From Sulfurimonas sp. (GTDB taxonomy: Bacteria; Campylobacterota; Campylobacteria; Campylobacterales; Sulfurimonadaceae): a stretch of 64,000 nt of DNA. Of the stretch, positions 42,669 through 51,051 are shown in pieces. The stretch lies in NCBI GenBank assembly GCA_002899765.1, contig PPDH01000003.1, positions 1 through 64,000 of the forward strand, given 5' to 3'. Below the pieces are notes generated by a model. The model was not told the origin of the DNA, did not search any database, and saw nothing but the letters and a program-made list of their open reading frames with translations. Every line of letters begins with the position of its first letter. Within the stretch, counting starts at the first letter, position 1. Position numbers and translations under genes: made by a program.

Positions 42669-44324
42669 TTATTTTCTATTGACTTTTTTGCATACTATAC
42701 CGATATCATAGTTTTTGCATGATTTTTCATAAGAATCTTTAAAAAAAATATTAATCTTTTTTTCTTCTATTTTATCTTTTAAAAAGAGATATAAAACATC
42801 TTCTTCAACTTCATTTTCTAAAATACTACTCTTTTGCTCACAGTCTACATTTGCTCTAGCTAAAAACCCACTATTGAAAGGTTTTCTATGTAATGAAGTA
42901 AAATATTGCAGCGTTAAAGTATCTTCAATCTCTGCTCCGCATTTATATGGCGGAAAAAGATATACTTTTGTGCTTTGTGCCACTAATTCGCTCCATATTG
43001 CATAATCGACTTTAAAGTATTTTTCACGGTTTAAAGCCTCTTCTAAATAACTTCTATGATGTGTCATATCAATAATCTGTACAATTGTCAAGAAGAGAAC
43101 TCCATACAAAGTTTTTCGCTTGTTTTTTTGTAGGATAAAAGTTATAAGAGAGAAAAAAACCAAAACATAGCCTACTATCCAAAAAAATCTTCCTGAGGAT
43201 CTAAATGTGCCGGTTATAATCTCAAAAAATTTGGGCAATTCATACGTAAAAAGTAATGTATCTGCAACATATACCTTTGTAGATAAAGAGTATAATGTCA
43301 AAAGTACCACCGCTACAACTAAAATCCAGTGTTTTAAAACTCCTTCCATCACAATTTTAAAATGAAATAGCAACAAGTACCCAAGTAACAGTAGAGTTCC
43401 AAACCCTAAATAGTTATGACCATCAATCTGCATTCCTGTTGCATCCAAAACGAACTTATGAGAAGGAAGAAAAAAACTTTCTGCCAAATTAGTTCCAAGC
43501 AGAGGAGAGAGCAGATTCATAGAGTTTATTTCAAAACCTATAGTTTGCATCTGCGAATGTTCAGAGTTGATATATCCGATAATGTACCAAAAGAAAAATA
43601 TTCCGACAAGACTAAAAGCTAGATATAAAATTACCTTATCTAGTGTTGTCTTTTTATAGATCCAAAAAGAAAATAACGAAACTAAAAAAATAACAAATAA
43701 CATAACGGTTAAATAAGGATGTACAAAACAAGAAAAATACAAAATAAACAGCTCTTTTTTTAATACTTTGTTAGCTTCTTGTTTTCCTTGCATAGCAAGA
43801 TAATAAAAGGCCAACATAAAAATAAGCAGTCCTTGAGTTAAAAGCGCAGTATGTGGGATGCGTATCATTAGTGAAGGCATTGTTACTGCAAAGAGTACGC
43901 CTACTAGAGCGACATAGGGTGTTTTTGTAGTTGCTTCTCCTAAAAAATAGGCTCCTGCGACTGCTTGGAGTAAATAGGAAAAAAATACCCACCAACCAAA
44001 ATAGTGCCAATCTTGAGGTAAAAACCATCCTAGCAATTTATATAACAGTGCAGCTATGGGAATGCTGTCAGTAAATGCGGCGTTGCTTCCTTGAGGATAA
44101 TTTAAATACTTGGTATCTAGGAGTGGAAAATGCCAGCTATCTCCTATATAAGCCCACATTCCGGTAATATGTTGTGTTGGGTCTGTTCTAACATCAAACC
44201 AAAAAGCATTGCTTCCTGCAAAAAAATCTAGGTTAAATATATAAAATATATAAAATATTGCTATTGCCAATGATAAAAGATAATAACTTTTAGTGCTCAT
44301 ACTTTTTGTTAGACTTAAGTTCAT
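42669..44324 (-). CDS. Polytopic membrane protein (GT-C / DUF6311-like), third member of a Gtr-type cassette
   Basis: 551 aa, many TM segments; FWFDVRTDPTQHITGMWAYIGDSWHFPLLDTKYLNYPQGSNAAFTDSIPIAALLYK. Confidence 0.65.
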   Translation of the reverse strand: MNLSLTKSMSTKSYYLLSLAIAIFYIFYIFNLDFFAGSNAFWFDVRTDPTQHITGMWAYIGDSWHFPLLDTKYLNYPQGSNAAFTDSIPIAALLYKLLGWFLPQDWHYFGWWVFFSYLLQAVAGAYFLGEATTKTPYVALVGVLFAVTMPSLMIRIPHTALLTQGLLIFMLAFYYLAMQGKQEANKVLKKELFILYFSCFVHPYLTVMLFVIFLVSLFSFWIYKKTTLDKVILYLAFSLVGIFFFWYIIGYINSEHSQMQTIGFEINSMNLLSPLLGTNLAESFFLPSHKFVLDATGMQIDGHNYLGFGTLLLLGYLLLFHFKIVMEGVLKHWILVVAVVLLTLYSLSTKVYVADTLLFTYELPKFFEIITGTFRSSGRFFWIVGYVLVFFSLITFILQKNKRKTLYGVLFLTIVQIIDMTHHRSYLEEALNREKYFKVDYAIWSELVAQSTKVYLFPPYKCGAEIEDTLTLQYFTSLHRKPFNSGFLARANVDCEQKSSILENEVEEDVLYLFLKDKIEEKKINIFFKDSYEKSCKNYDIGIVCKKVNRK

Positions 44325-44695
44325 ACTCTTACCTTGTTAAATGTCCAAAATTGATGAAGCAGATAGGTTATCAGTGGTAAAACAATTACAACCAAAACAA
44401 TCTCAAAATAACTGTTTTTTAAAGATATAATATCTACCAAAAGTATACTAAGCAACAGCGCTCCAAATTGCACACTAAAAAATTTTAATGCTTTTTCAAG
44501 TTTGATTTCATGCTTAAAAGTAAAAAGCGACTGCATTATATATGAAAATAAAAAGGCAGACAAAAAACCAAATATATTAGAAATATAAATATTCTCACTA
44601 TACCGATAAACAATAGTGTAACTTACAGCAAGGTGAATAAGAGTGGATATGCCTCCTATGAAGCCATATTTGCAAATTTTACAACTCTTCATCAA
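44321..44695 (-). CDS. GtrA-family membrane protein (putative flippase)
   Basis: [52 protein letters not shown]. Confidence 0.85.
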   Translation of the reverse strand: MMKSCKICKYGFIGGISTLIHLAVSYTIVYRYSENIYISNIFGFLSAFLFSYIMQSLFTFKHEIKLEKALKFFSVQFGALLLSILLVDIISLKNSYFEIVLVVIVLPLITYLLHQFWTFNKVRV

Positions 44696-45605
44696 TAATA
44701 TATATTGGTCTTTTTTTTGATTCCATATATATACGTCCTATATATTCTCCAAAAACACCAATGCCTATAAGTTGGATTCCACCTAAAAACAAGACAACAC
44801 TCATAAGTGAAGCATAGCCAGGCGCATCAACTCCAAAAACTAGAGTTTGAATAATAATATAGTTCATATATAAAAATGAAAAAAAGGACAAAATTATGCC
44901 GATATAGAGCCATATGCGAAGCGGAACCGTACTAAAACTGCATATGCCATCAAGCGCAAAGTTCCAAAGTTTCCACCCGCTAAAACTACTTTTTCCATAA
45001 GCGCGTGAATTTACTTCATACTCTACAATCGAAGTTTTAAATCCGACCCATGCAAACACTCCTTTCATAAAACGCTGGTTTTCCGGCAATTTCTTTACTG
45101 CCTCAACAACCTTTCTGCTAATTAACCGAAAATCACCGACATTTTCTGGAATTCTTATATTTGAAATCATATTGTGAAGTTTATAAAAACCGTATGCATT
45201 CATTTTTTTAACGAAAGATTCGGTAGTCCGAGTTTTTCTTTTTGCCAAGACAACATCGTAGCCCTTTTGCCACTCTTTATAAAGATCTTTTATAACATGA
45301 GGTGGATGTTGCATGTCTGCATCTATGGGTACGAGGGCATCACCTTTTGCTTTGTCTATACCTGCACTCAAAGCAGCTTCTTTGCCAAAATTTCTTTATA
45401 AACTTATGATTTTAATATGAGAGTAAGTATTTTTGAGTTCTTTTAACTTTTCCAAGGTAGCATCACTGCTCCCATCATTGACAAAAATCACTTCATACTC
45501 CAAATCAAGCTCTTGCAAAGTATTTATCAATTCTTTACTGAAATACTCTAAATTTTCTACTTCATTATAACAAGGGCATACGACTGAAAGTAAATTTTTT
45601 TTCAA
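44679..45605 (-). pseudogene. GtrB/DPM1-like glycosyltransferase family 2, interrupted by in-frame TAA (45396-45398)
   Basis: MKKNLLSVVCPCYNEVENLEYFSKELINTL...[41 protein letters not shown]. Confidence 0.9.
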
Positions 45606-45740
45606 GTGATTAATCCATGTTTTATATATTTAGAAATTATTATATCATATGATAAGATAAAGAAAAATTCATCCTTATCAAATTAAGAAAAAAATTATCT
45701 TAAAGAACATAGTTTGACACTTTTTTTCTTCGTCATTAAG

Positions 45741-45868
45741 ATTGCCGCGCTACGCTCGCAATGACGGGGGGGGGAGAGATTACCGCGCTTGTCATTGCAA
45801 GCGCAACCCCTGTGTCATTGCAAGCGCAGCCCCTTGTCATTGCGAGGCTTTAGCCGTGGCAATCTCCC
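45741..45868. repeat. REP-like repeat cluster, overlapping the 3' end of 45837-46817
   Basis: agattgccgcgctacgctcgcaatgacgggggggggagag...gtcattgcgaggctttagccgtggcaatctc. Confidence 0.88.
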
Positions 45869-46817
45869 CGCTAGCAGCTAAATCTGCAATCATCTGCTTT
45901 GTCCGCATATTCCTAGCTTCAGAGGTCAAATGAAAATCAGTGTTAAAGTAGTGCTCTTTTGTGTACATGTACTCATAAGGTTCGCCCACAAAACTCCACC
46001 CTTTTGCTTCAACTTCTTTAGCAATATTTTCATAAAACCAGCGCTCTTTTGAATCTTTCTTGTACACATCAAAAAATAGCATCGTCGTGGGCATAAAAAC
46101 AACTTTTACATCTCTTGCATCACACCATGAAACAAACTCTTCAAGGTAGTACCATGTCAATGCATCTTTTTTATATATTTTCCCGTAGTTGTTTGGCACT
46201 AATGCGTCAAGCTCTTTTTCTATGTATTCATTTTTTGCCGCCGCCGTTGCACCTATCTGGTCGCCTCTTGCATCTACATTGTGTGCGCCATAAAGTCCGC
46301 TGTTAACAGGTGTACCGCCCTTTGCTTCATATCCTGCTAAAATTCTCTCAAGCGTGATATTCCACACCGTTAAAAACTGCTCTTTAGGCGTAAGCGCATA
46401 AAAAAAATCGATATCGCGAGAAAATATTGTATCTATCATCTGCGTATTAGGTGTACCGTCGTAGGTATAAACATGATACTCTAAAGGTAAAATCACGACA
46501 TCTTTTGGTTTGATGATTTCTTTTGATTTGTAAAGCATATATGGCAGTAAAACCCCCGCATTTACGCCATAGTTCACAACCTTTACTCCAAAAGCATCCT
46601 CTAACATTTTGCTGTTTATTCCAAAGAGCGCATTTGAACCGCTGAGTATGACAATTTTTTTCTCATCTATGCTTTGTGCATACGCTTTTTTCTTTTCATA
46701 AACGTCAAAAACCCACTGTGATGTTTGTGTAGCTCTTTGCCCCTGCCCAAGAACCACACCGCTCCAGAGTAAAAACAGAACTACCAAAGTTATAAAAAAT
46801 CGTATAAAAAATTTCAT
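45837..46817 (-). CDS. SGNH/AlgX-DltD-like acyltransferase partner protein; C-terminus and stop codon lie in a REP copy
   Basis: MKFFIRFFITLVVLFLLWSGVVLG...KKIVILSGSNALFGINSKMLEDAFGVKVVNYGVNAG...YNTDFHLTSEA; paired with MBOAT; start reset from 46904 (REP-derived leader). Confidence 0.75.
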   Translation of the reverse strand: MKFFIRFFITLVVLFLLWSGVVLGQGQRATQTSQWVFDVYEKKKAYAQSIDEKKIVILSGSNALFGINSKMLEDAFGVKVVNYGVNAGVLLPYMLYKSKEIIKPKDVVILPLEYHVYTYDGTPNTQMIDTIFSRDIDFFYALTPKEQFLTVWNITLERILAGYEAKGGTPVNSGLYGAHNVDARGDQIGATAAAKNEYIEKELDALVPNNYGKIYKKDALTWYYLEEFVSWCDARDVKVVFMPTTMLFFDVYKKDSKERWFYENIAKEVEAKGWSFVGEPYEYMYTKEHYFNTDFHLTSEARNMRTKQMIADLAASGEIATAKASQ

Positions 46818-46837
46818 TTTCCCTCTATCTTTCCCGT

Positions 46838-47012
46838 CATTGAGATTGCCGCGGCTAAAGCCTCGCAATGACATGTGAGTGTTATTGCAAGCGAAGCGTG
46901 GCAATCTCTCTCTTCAGACTGCCACGTCGTTTCACTCCTCGCAGTGACGGTCGCTTGTCATTGAGATTGCCGCGGCTAAAGCCTCGCAATGACAAGCGCG
47001 GCAATCTCAACC
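46838..47012. repeat. REP-like repeat cluster
   Basis: gtcattgagattgccgcggctaaagcctcgcaatgacatgtgag...gactgccacgtcgtttcactcctcgcagtgacgg. Confidence 0.9.
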
Positions 47013-47018
47013 CTCTCC

Positions 47019-48422
47019 CTAAAAATTAAAGTACACAAAAGTAGCGGCAGGCGTACTTGCGAGCATCTTTAGACTCACAAAGAGCAAAATCCCCACCAAA
47101 ATCCCATGCCAATTTTTTACTTTCACACCGCCTTCTCTCATATGTAAAACTTCGGAAGCATTTGGCAGAAACCAGACCAAAAAAAGACCGCTCGCAAGAA
47201 AAAATGCTTCTTTTGCACTTACTTCAAACGCGTTAAAACTAAAGAGTATTTTATAAAGTCTAAGCGCTTCACCTATATCTGCACTAAAAAAGAGCACCCA
47301 AAGAAGCGTAACATACAAAAACGTCATAAAAACCGCTAAAACTTTAGGCAATTTTATGCCGCTGATATGCACCATGACAAGCCCTATGCCATGCATTACC
47401 CCCCAAAGCAAAAAGTTCCATCCTGCACCATGCCAGATACCCCCGACAACCATCGTTGCCAAGAGTGCAAACATCTGTACACCATAACCGCTTCGAGAAC
47501 CTCCAAGCGGTATATAGATATGTTCTTTTAAAAACGCGCCCAGCGTCATGTGCCATCTTCTCCAAAACTCTATAATATTGCGGGCTTTGTAAGGTGAGTA
47601 AAAATTGAGCGGCAGCATCACGCCAAACATAAGTCCAAGCCCAATTGCCATATTTGCATAGCCGCTAAAATCAAAGTAAATCATCAAACTATAACTTAAA
47701 AGATCCGCCCAATCCTCATACCGCTCCTTTACCAAGTTGTCTGCCAAAACGACTTTGCTAAACATTCCCATACTAAAGAGTACGATGCCTGCTTGAAACT
47801 TCTGCATGTCGAAATGCTCAAGCACTCCGCTCTTTACCTGTTGCATCATCGTATTGTAATGCACGATAGGACCTGCGATAAGCTGCGGGAAAAACATCAC
47901 AAAAAAGAGATACTCCCAAAAAGAGCCAAATGTAATCTTTTTTCTATAAACATCCACAACATAAGCGATTTGCTGGAATGTATAGAACGATATCGCAAGC
48001 GGCAAAACCATGTTGTGCTCGCTTAGATGTAAAAAGCCGCTATATTTAAAGTAGCCCAAAAGCAAGATGTTAAATCCGACAATGCCCCATAATATGCTCT
48101 TGTTGTAGACTGCCGCGTCACTTCGTTCCTCGCAGTGACTAAGTATGTCATTGAGATTGCCACGGCTAAAGCCTCGCAATGACAAGCACGGCAATCTAAG
48201 CTGAAGTAATCTCCTGTCTTTGCCGCTAAGCAGTCTAGCCCCCATGTAGTTAACACTTACAGAGACAAAAAGCAGCCCTAAATGCAGCAGATCCCACTGA
48301 GCATAAAAAACAAAAGAGGCAAGAGTAAGCAGGTACATTTTTAAAGAAGATGGAGTAAATCTATATAAAACAAGCAGAGGAATCAAAAAGTAAAAGAGAA
48401 AATCATACGAATGAAAGAGCAT
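47019..48422 (-). CDS. MBOAT-family O-acyltransferase (AlgI-like)
   Basis: MLFHSYDFLFYFLIPLLVLYRFTPSSLKMYLLTLASFVFYAQWD; FDFSGYANMAIGLGLMFGVMLPLNFYSPYKARNIIEFWRRWHMTL; GGIWHGAGWNFLLWGVMHG. Confidence 0.94.
   Translation of the reverse strand: MLFHSYDFLFYFLIPLLVLYRFTPSSLKMYLLTLASFVFYAQWDLLHLGLLFVSVSVNYMGARLLSGKDRRLLQLRLPCLSLRGFSRGNLNDILSHCEERSDAAVYNKSILWGIVGFNILLLGYFKYSGFLHLSEHNMVLPLAISFYTFQQIAYVVDVYRKKITFGSFWEYLFFVMFFPQLIAGPIVHYNTMMQQVKSGVLEHFDMQKFQAGIVLFSMGMFSKVVLADNLVKERYEDWADLLSYSLMIYFDFSGYANMAIGLGLMFGVMLPLNFYSPYKARNIIEFWRRWHMTLGAFLKEHIYIPLGGSRSGYGVQMFALLATMVVGGIWHGAGWNFLLWGVMHGIGLVMVHISGIKLPKVLAVFMTFLYVTLLWVLFFSADIGEALRLYKILFSFNAFEVSAKEAFFLASGLFLVWFLPNASEVLHMREGGVKVKNWHGILVGILLFVSLKMLASTPAATFVYFNF
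48108..48200. repeat. REP-like repeat inserted in frame inside the MBOAT CDS (about 93 bp)
   Basis: gactgccgcgtcacttcgttcctcgcagtgactaagtatgtcattgagattgccacggctaaagcctcgcaatgacaagcacggcaatctaag, encoding LPCLSLRGFSRGNLNDILSHCEERSDAAVY. Confidence 0.92.
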
Positions 48423-48474
48423 AAAAACCTGCTATTTTTGAAGAATTGTACCACAAAAAAACATAAGACTACTT

Positions 48475-48640
48475 CAGACTGCCGTGTCGTTTCACTCCTT
48501 GGCACATGACATCTTCCGTCATTGCGAGCAAAGCCCCTCCGTCATTGCGAGGCTTTAGCCGCGGCAATCTCAATGACTGGGTGGGAGGATTGCCGCGCTT
48601 CGCTCGCAATGACAAGCGTGACAATCTCAATAACGAAGAA
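48475..48640. repeat. REP-like repeat cluster
   Basis: gactgccgtgtcgtttcactcctt...gtcattgcgaggctttagccgcggcaatctc...attgccgcgcttcgctcgcaatgac. Confidence 0.9.
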
Positions 48641-48651
48641 GAGAGGCTGCA

Positions 48652-49104
48652 TCAAAAATTATAAGATATTCCCCATCTTATGTATGGTATAGCCGACTTC
48701 ATTACTTGAAATATTTGCGTAAGCATAAAGCCGTCCAAATCAGCTTTAGCCGTCATATTTTTAGAACTTAACGTTAAAATAGTATGTTTTGAGTTTATAT
48801 CAAAAGAGAGATTTACCTCCAGCAAAAGCTCTTCACTAGTTCTTAAGAGTTCTAAATTTACATTGTCCGTTTTTGACGTACCTTTGTCTTTACTCTCTTG
48901 TTCGGGAACTGTCTTAAAATCGGATACGCCGTAATGTTTTTCTATAAACTCTTGTGCAGTAGAAATTAGATTTATGATAAAACTTCTTGTTATCATGAAG
49001 TCAACTCTGTTTTGAATATCTTGATAGTTTATGACAAGTCTCAATCTATCTTCAAGCTCATCATAAATCGGTGTAAATGTTTTTGCTGCAATTTCTCTTT
49101 TCAT
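48652..49104 (-). CDS. Conserved hypothetical protein
   Basis: 150-aa ORF, no recognised motif. Confidence 0.5.
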   Translation of the reverse strand: MKREIAAKTFTPIYDELEDRLRLVINYQDIQNRVDFMITRSFIINLISTAQEFIEKHYGVSDFKTVPEQESKDKGTSKTDNVNLELLRTSEELLLEVNLSFDINSKHTILTLSSKNMTAKADLDGFMLTQIFQVMKSAIPYIRWGISYNF

Positions 49105-49170
49105 GGCGCGAATTGTACATAAAATCAGTTTTACTAAAGGTTAATGAGATAAAATTGCACTCTATTTTTC

Positions 49171-49247
49171 GCCGACATAGCTCAGTTGGCTAGAGCAGCT
49201 GATTTGTAATCAGCAGGCCCGGGGTTCAAATCCTCGTGTCGGCACCA
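49171..49247 (+). tRNA. tRNA-Thr (anticodon TGT), CCA encoded
   Basis: gccgacatagctcagttggctagagcagctgatttgtaatcagcaggcccggggttcaaatcctcgtgtcggcacca folds as a cloverleaf. Confidence 0.96.
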
Positions 49248-49259
49248 CCGTTACCATCC

Positions 49260-50273
49260 TTAAAACTTCAATGTAACCGTTGTTAAAACATTTTTTATAG
49301 AACTTATCTCTATGTCTATCTTATACTTTTGACAAACTCTTTTTACTATATCAAGACCTATACCGAATCCGCCTTCGTATTCGTTTGCTCTGTAAAACCT
49401 CTCAAAGATTCTGCTCTGCTGCTCTTTTTTTATGCCTGCTCCGCTGTTGGAGATGCTAAACTCTTCTGCCGTAAGCTTTAGCTCCATCTTGCCGCCGTGT
49501 TTGTTATATTTGATGGCATTGGAGATCAGATTGCCAAAAAGCCTCTGAGCACTCACCTCATCCATACTCAAGAAAGCATCGTCTAGCTCTTTATGGATGA
49601 AGACAGATTTTTTAAGTGCCAAATCTTCATATAGCGTGAGTTCATTCTCTACGATTTCCCTCAGATTAATCTGCTTTATATTCTGATTTTCACTCTCAAG
49701 CAGCAGATATGTCAAATCGGAGTAGATTTTCTGCACTCTTTTTGCGCTGATATCCACCCTTTTTAAAATCTTCTCATCGATTTTCTCTTTTTTGAGCCGC
49801 TCAATACTCATAAGTATCGCCGTTATCGGAGTGTTTAGTTCATGTGTTGAGTCTTTGATAAATTTGTCGAGTTTTACTCTCTCGTTTTGAATAGGCTTTA
49901 AAAACATTTTAGATAAAAAGTAACCGACCACGGCTATAAGCCCAACCGAAAAAACTGCAACGACAAGTATATCTTGAAGCAGTTTTAAAACCTGTTTATC
50001 CGCTTTTTTGCTCTTAAGTATAAGATATTTTACGCCATGATGAAGCTGAGGACTAAGGTCGATAAAATACTCAAACTTCTCATCCGCATAAAAACCCTGC
50101 CTTAGAGGGATATCTCCGACATCCAAACCATATAGAAGCACTCTCTTTTCATCATAAAGTGTTATTTCATACCCATCTATATTTTCTACATGTAATGGCT
50201 CTGAGTGCATGTAAGATGAAATGATCTCGGAAGAGAGACTCAGCGCTATGTTTTGCATCTTCTCTTTTTTCAT
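49260..50273 (-). CDS. Sensor histidine kinase; true start probably upstream (about 50398)
   Basis: FIKDSTHELNTPITAILMSIERLKKE; LFGNLISNAIKYNKHGG; IFERFYRANEYEGGFGIGLDIVKRV; upstream frame encodes a TM segment SEKKSFWGFLGLYLSSSIFLILFIAVSFYRYESSNIIS. Confidence 0.92.
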   Translation of the reverse strand: MKKEKMQNIALSLSSEIISSYMHSEPLHVENIDGYEITLYDEKRVLLYGLDVGDIPLRQGFYADEKFEYFIDLSPQLHHGVKYLILKSKKADKQVLKLLQDILVVAVFSVGLIAVVGYFLSKMFLKPIQNERVKLDKFIKDSTHELNTPITAILMSIERLKKEKIDEKILKRVDISAKRVQKIYSDLTYLLLESENQNIKQINLREIVENELTLYEDLALKKSVFIHKELDDAFLSMDEVSAQRLFGNLISNAIKYNKHGGKMELKLTAEEFSISNSGAGIKKEQQSRIFERFYRANEYEGGFGIGLDIVKRVCQKYKIDIEISSIKNVLTTVTLKF

Positions 50274-50382
50274 AGAGATAATGTTAGAAGACTCATAGCG
50301 GTAAAAACTGACGGCTATAAAAAGAATCAGAAAGATTGAGGAACTAAGATAAAGTCCTAAAAAGCCCCAAAACGACTTTTTT

Positions 50383-51042
50383 TCACTGGATGTTAACTCT
50401 ATAGCCGACTCCTTTTATCGTGGTTATAAAATCCTTGCCAAGGTATGCTCTGATATTTTTTATATATGTTCTAAGCGTCGCATCACTCGGCACTTCGCTC
50501 TCAAACCAGATATTTGAAATAAGCTGTGCATGTGATACTACACTCCCTTTTTGCGATAAAAAATACCGGGTTATCTCAAAATCTTTTTTAGATAGTTTTA
50601 CTCTGTTACCATTTTTGACAAGTTCGTAAGTAGCTTTGTCAAGATAGTTTTGTTCGTCGATTTTTATCTGTGAGCTGTCTAAATTATGCACCTTTGCAAG
50701 ATGTTCTATTCTTGCGTCAAGTTCTAAAAGTTCAAAAGGTTTTTTTAGATAGTCGTCGCACCCCAAATCGAAACCTTTTTTTAAATCATGTGCAGAATTA
50801 AGAGAAGTGATAAAGATAGTAGGGATATTTACATGTTGCTCCCTTAGGAGTTTTAAGAGTTCAAAGCCGTTTAAAAAGGGTACGTTGACATCAAGAAGCA
50901 TTAAATCATAGCGCCTTTTGAGTATCATCTCATAAGCCTCTTCACCGTCATAAACAGACGACACAAAGTACCCTTTTTCGCTCAAATGCTCACAAAGTAT
51001 CTCCGATAAGATGACATAATCTTCAAGTAGTAAAATATTCAT
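50383..51042 (-). CDS. OmpR-family response regulator
   Basis: MNILLLEDYVILSEILCEHLSEKGYFVSSVYDGEEAYEMILKRRYDLMLLDVNVPFLNGFELL; DNA-binding C-terminus ATLRTYIKNIRAYLGKDFITTIKGVGYRV. Confidence 0.94.
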   Translation of the reverse strand: MNILLLEDYVILSEILCEHLSEKGYFVSSVYDGEEAYEMILKRRYDLMLLDVNVPFLNGFELLKLLREQHVNIPTIFITSLNSAHDLKKGFDLGCDDYLKKPFELLELDARIEHLAKVHNLDSSQIKIDEQNYLDKATYELVKNGNRVKLSKKDFEITRYFLSQKGSVVSHAQLISNIWFESEVPSDATLRTYIKNIRAYLGKDFITTIKGVGYRVNIQ

Positions 51043-51051
51043 TTGAGTATT

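Noticed and set aside
46818-46904. N-terminal extension MPRFACNNTHMSLRGFSRGNLNDGKDRGK of the SGNH-like protein
   Set aside because: REP-derived leader upstream of a normal signal/TM start (MKFFIRFF); start moved to 46817.
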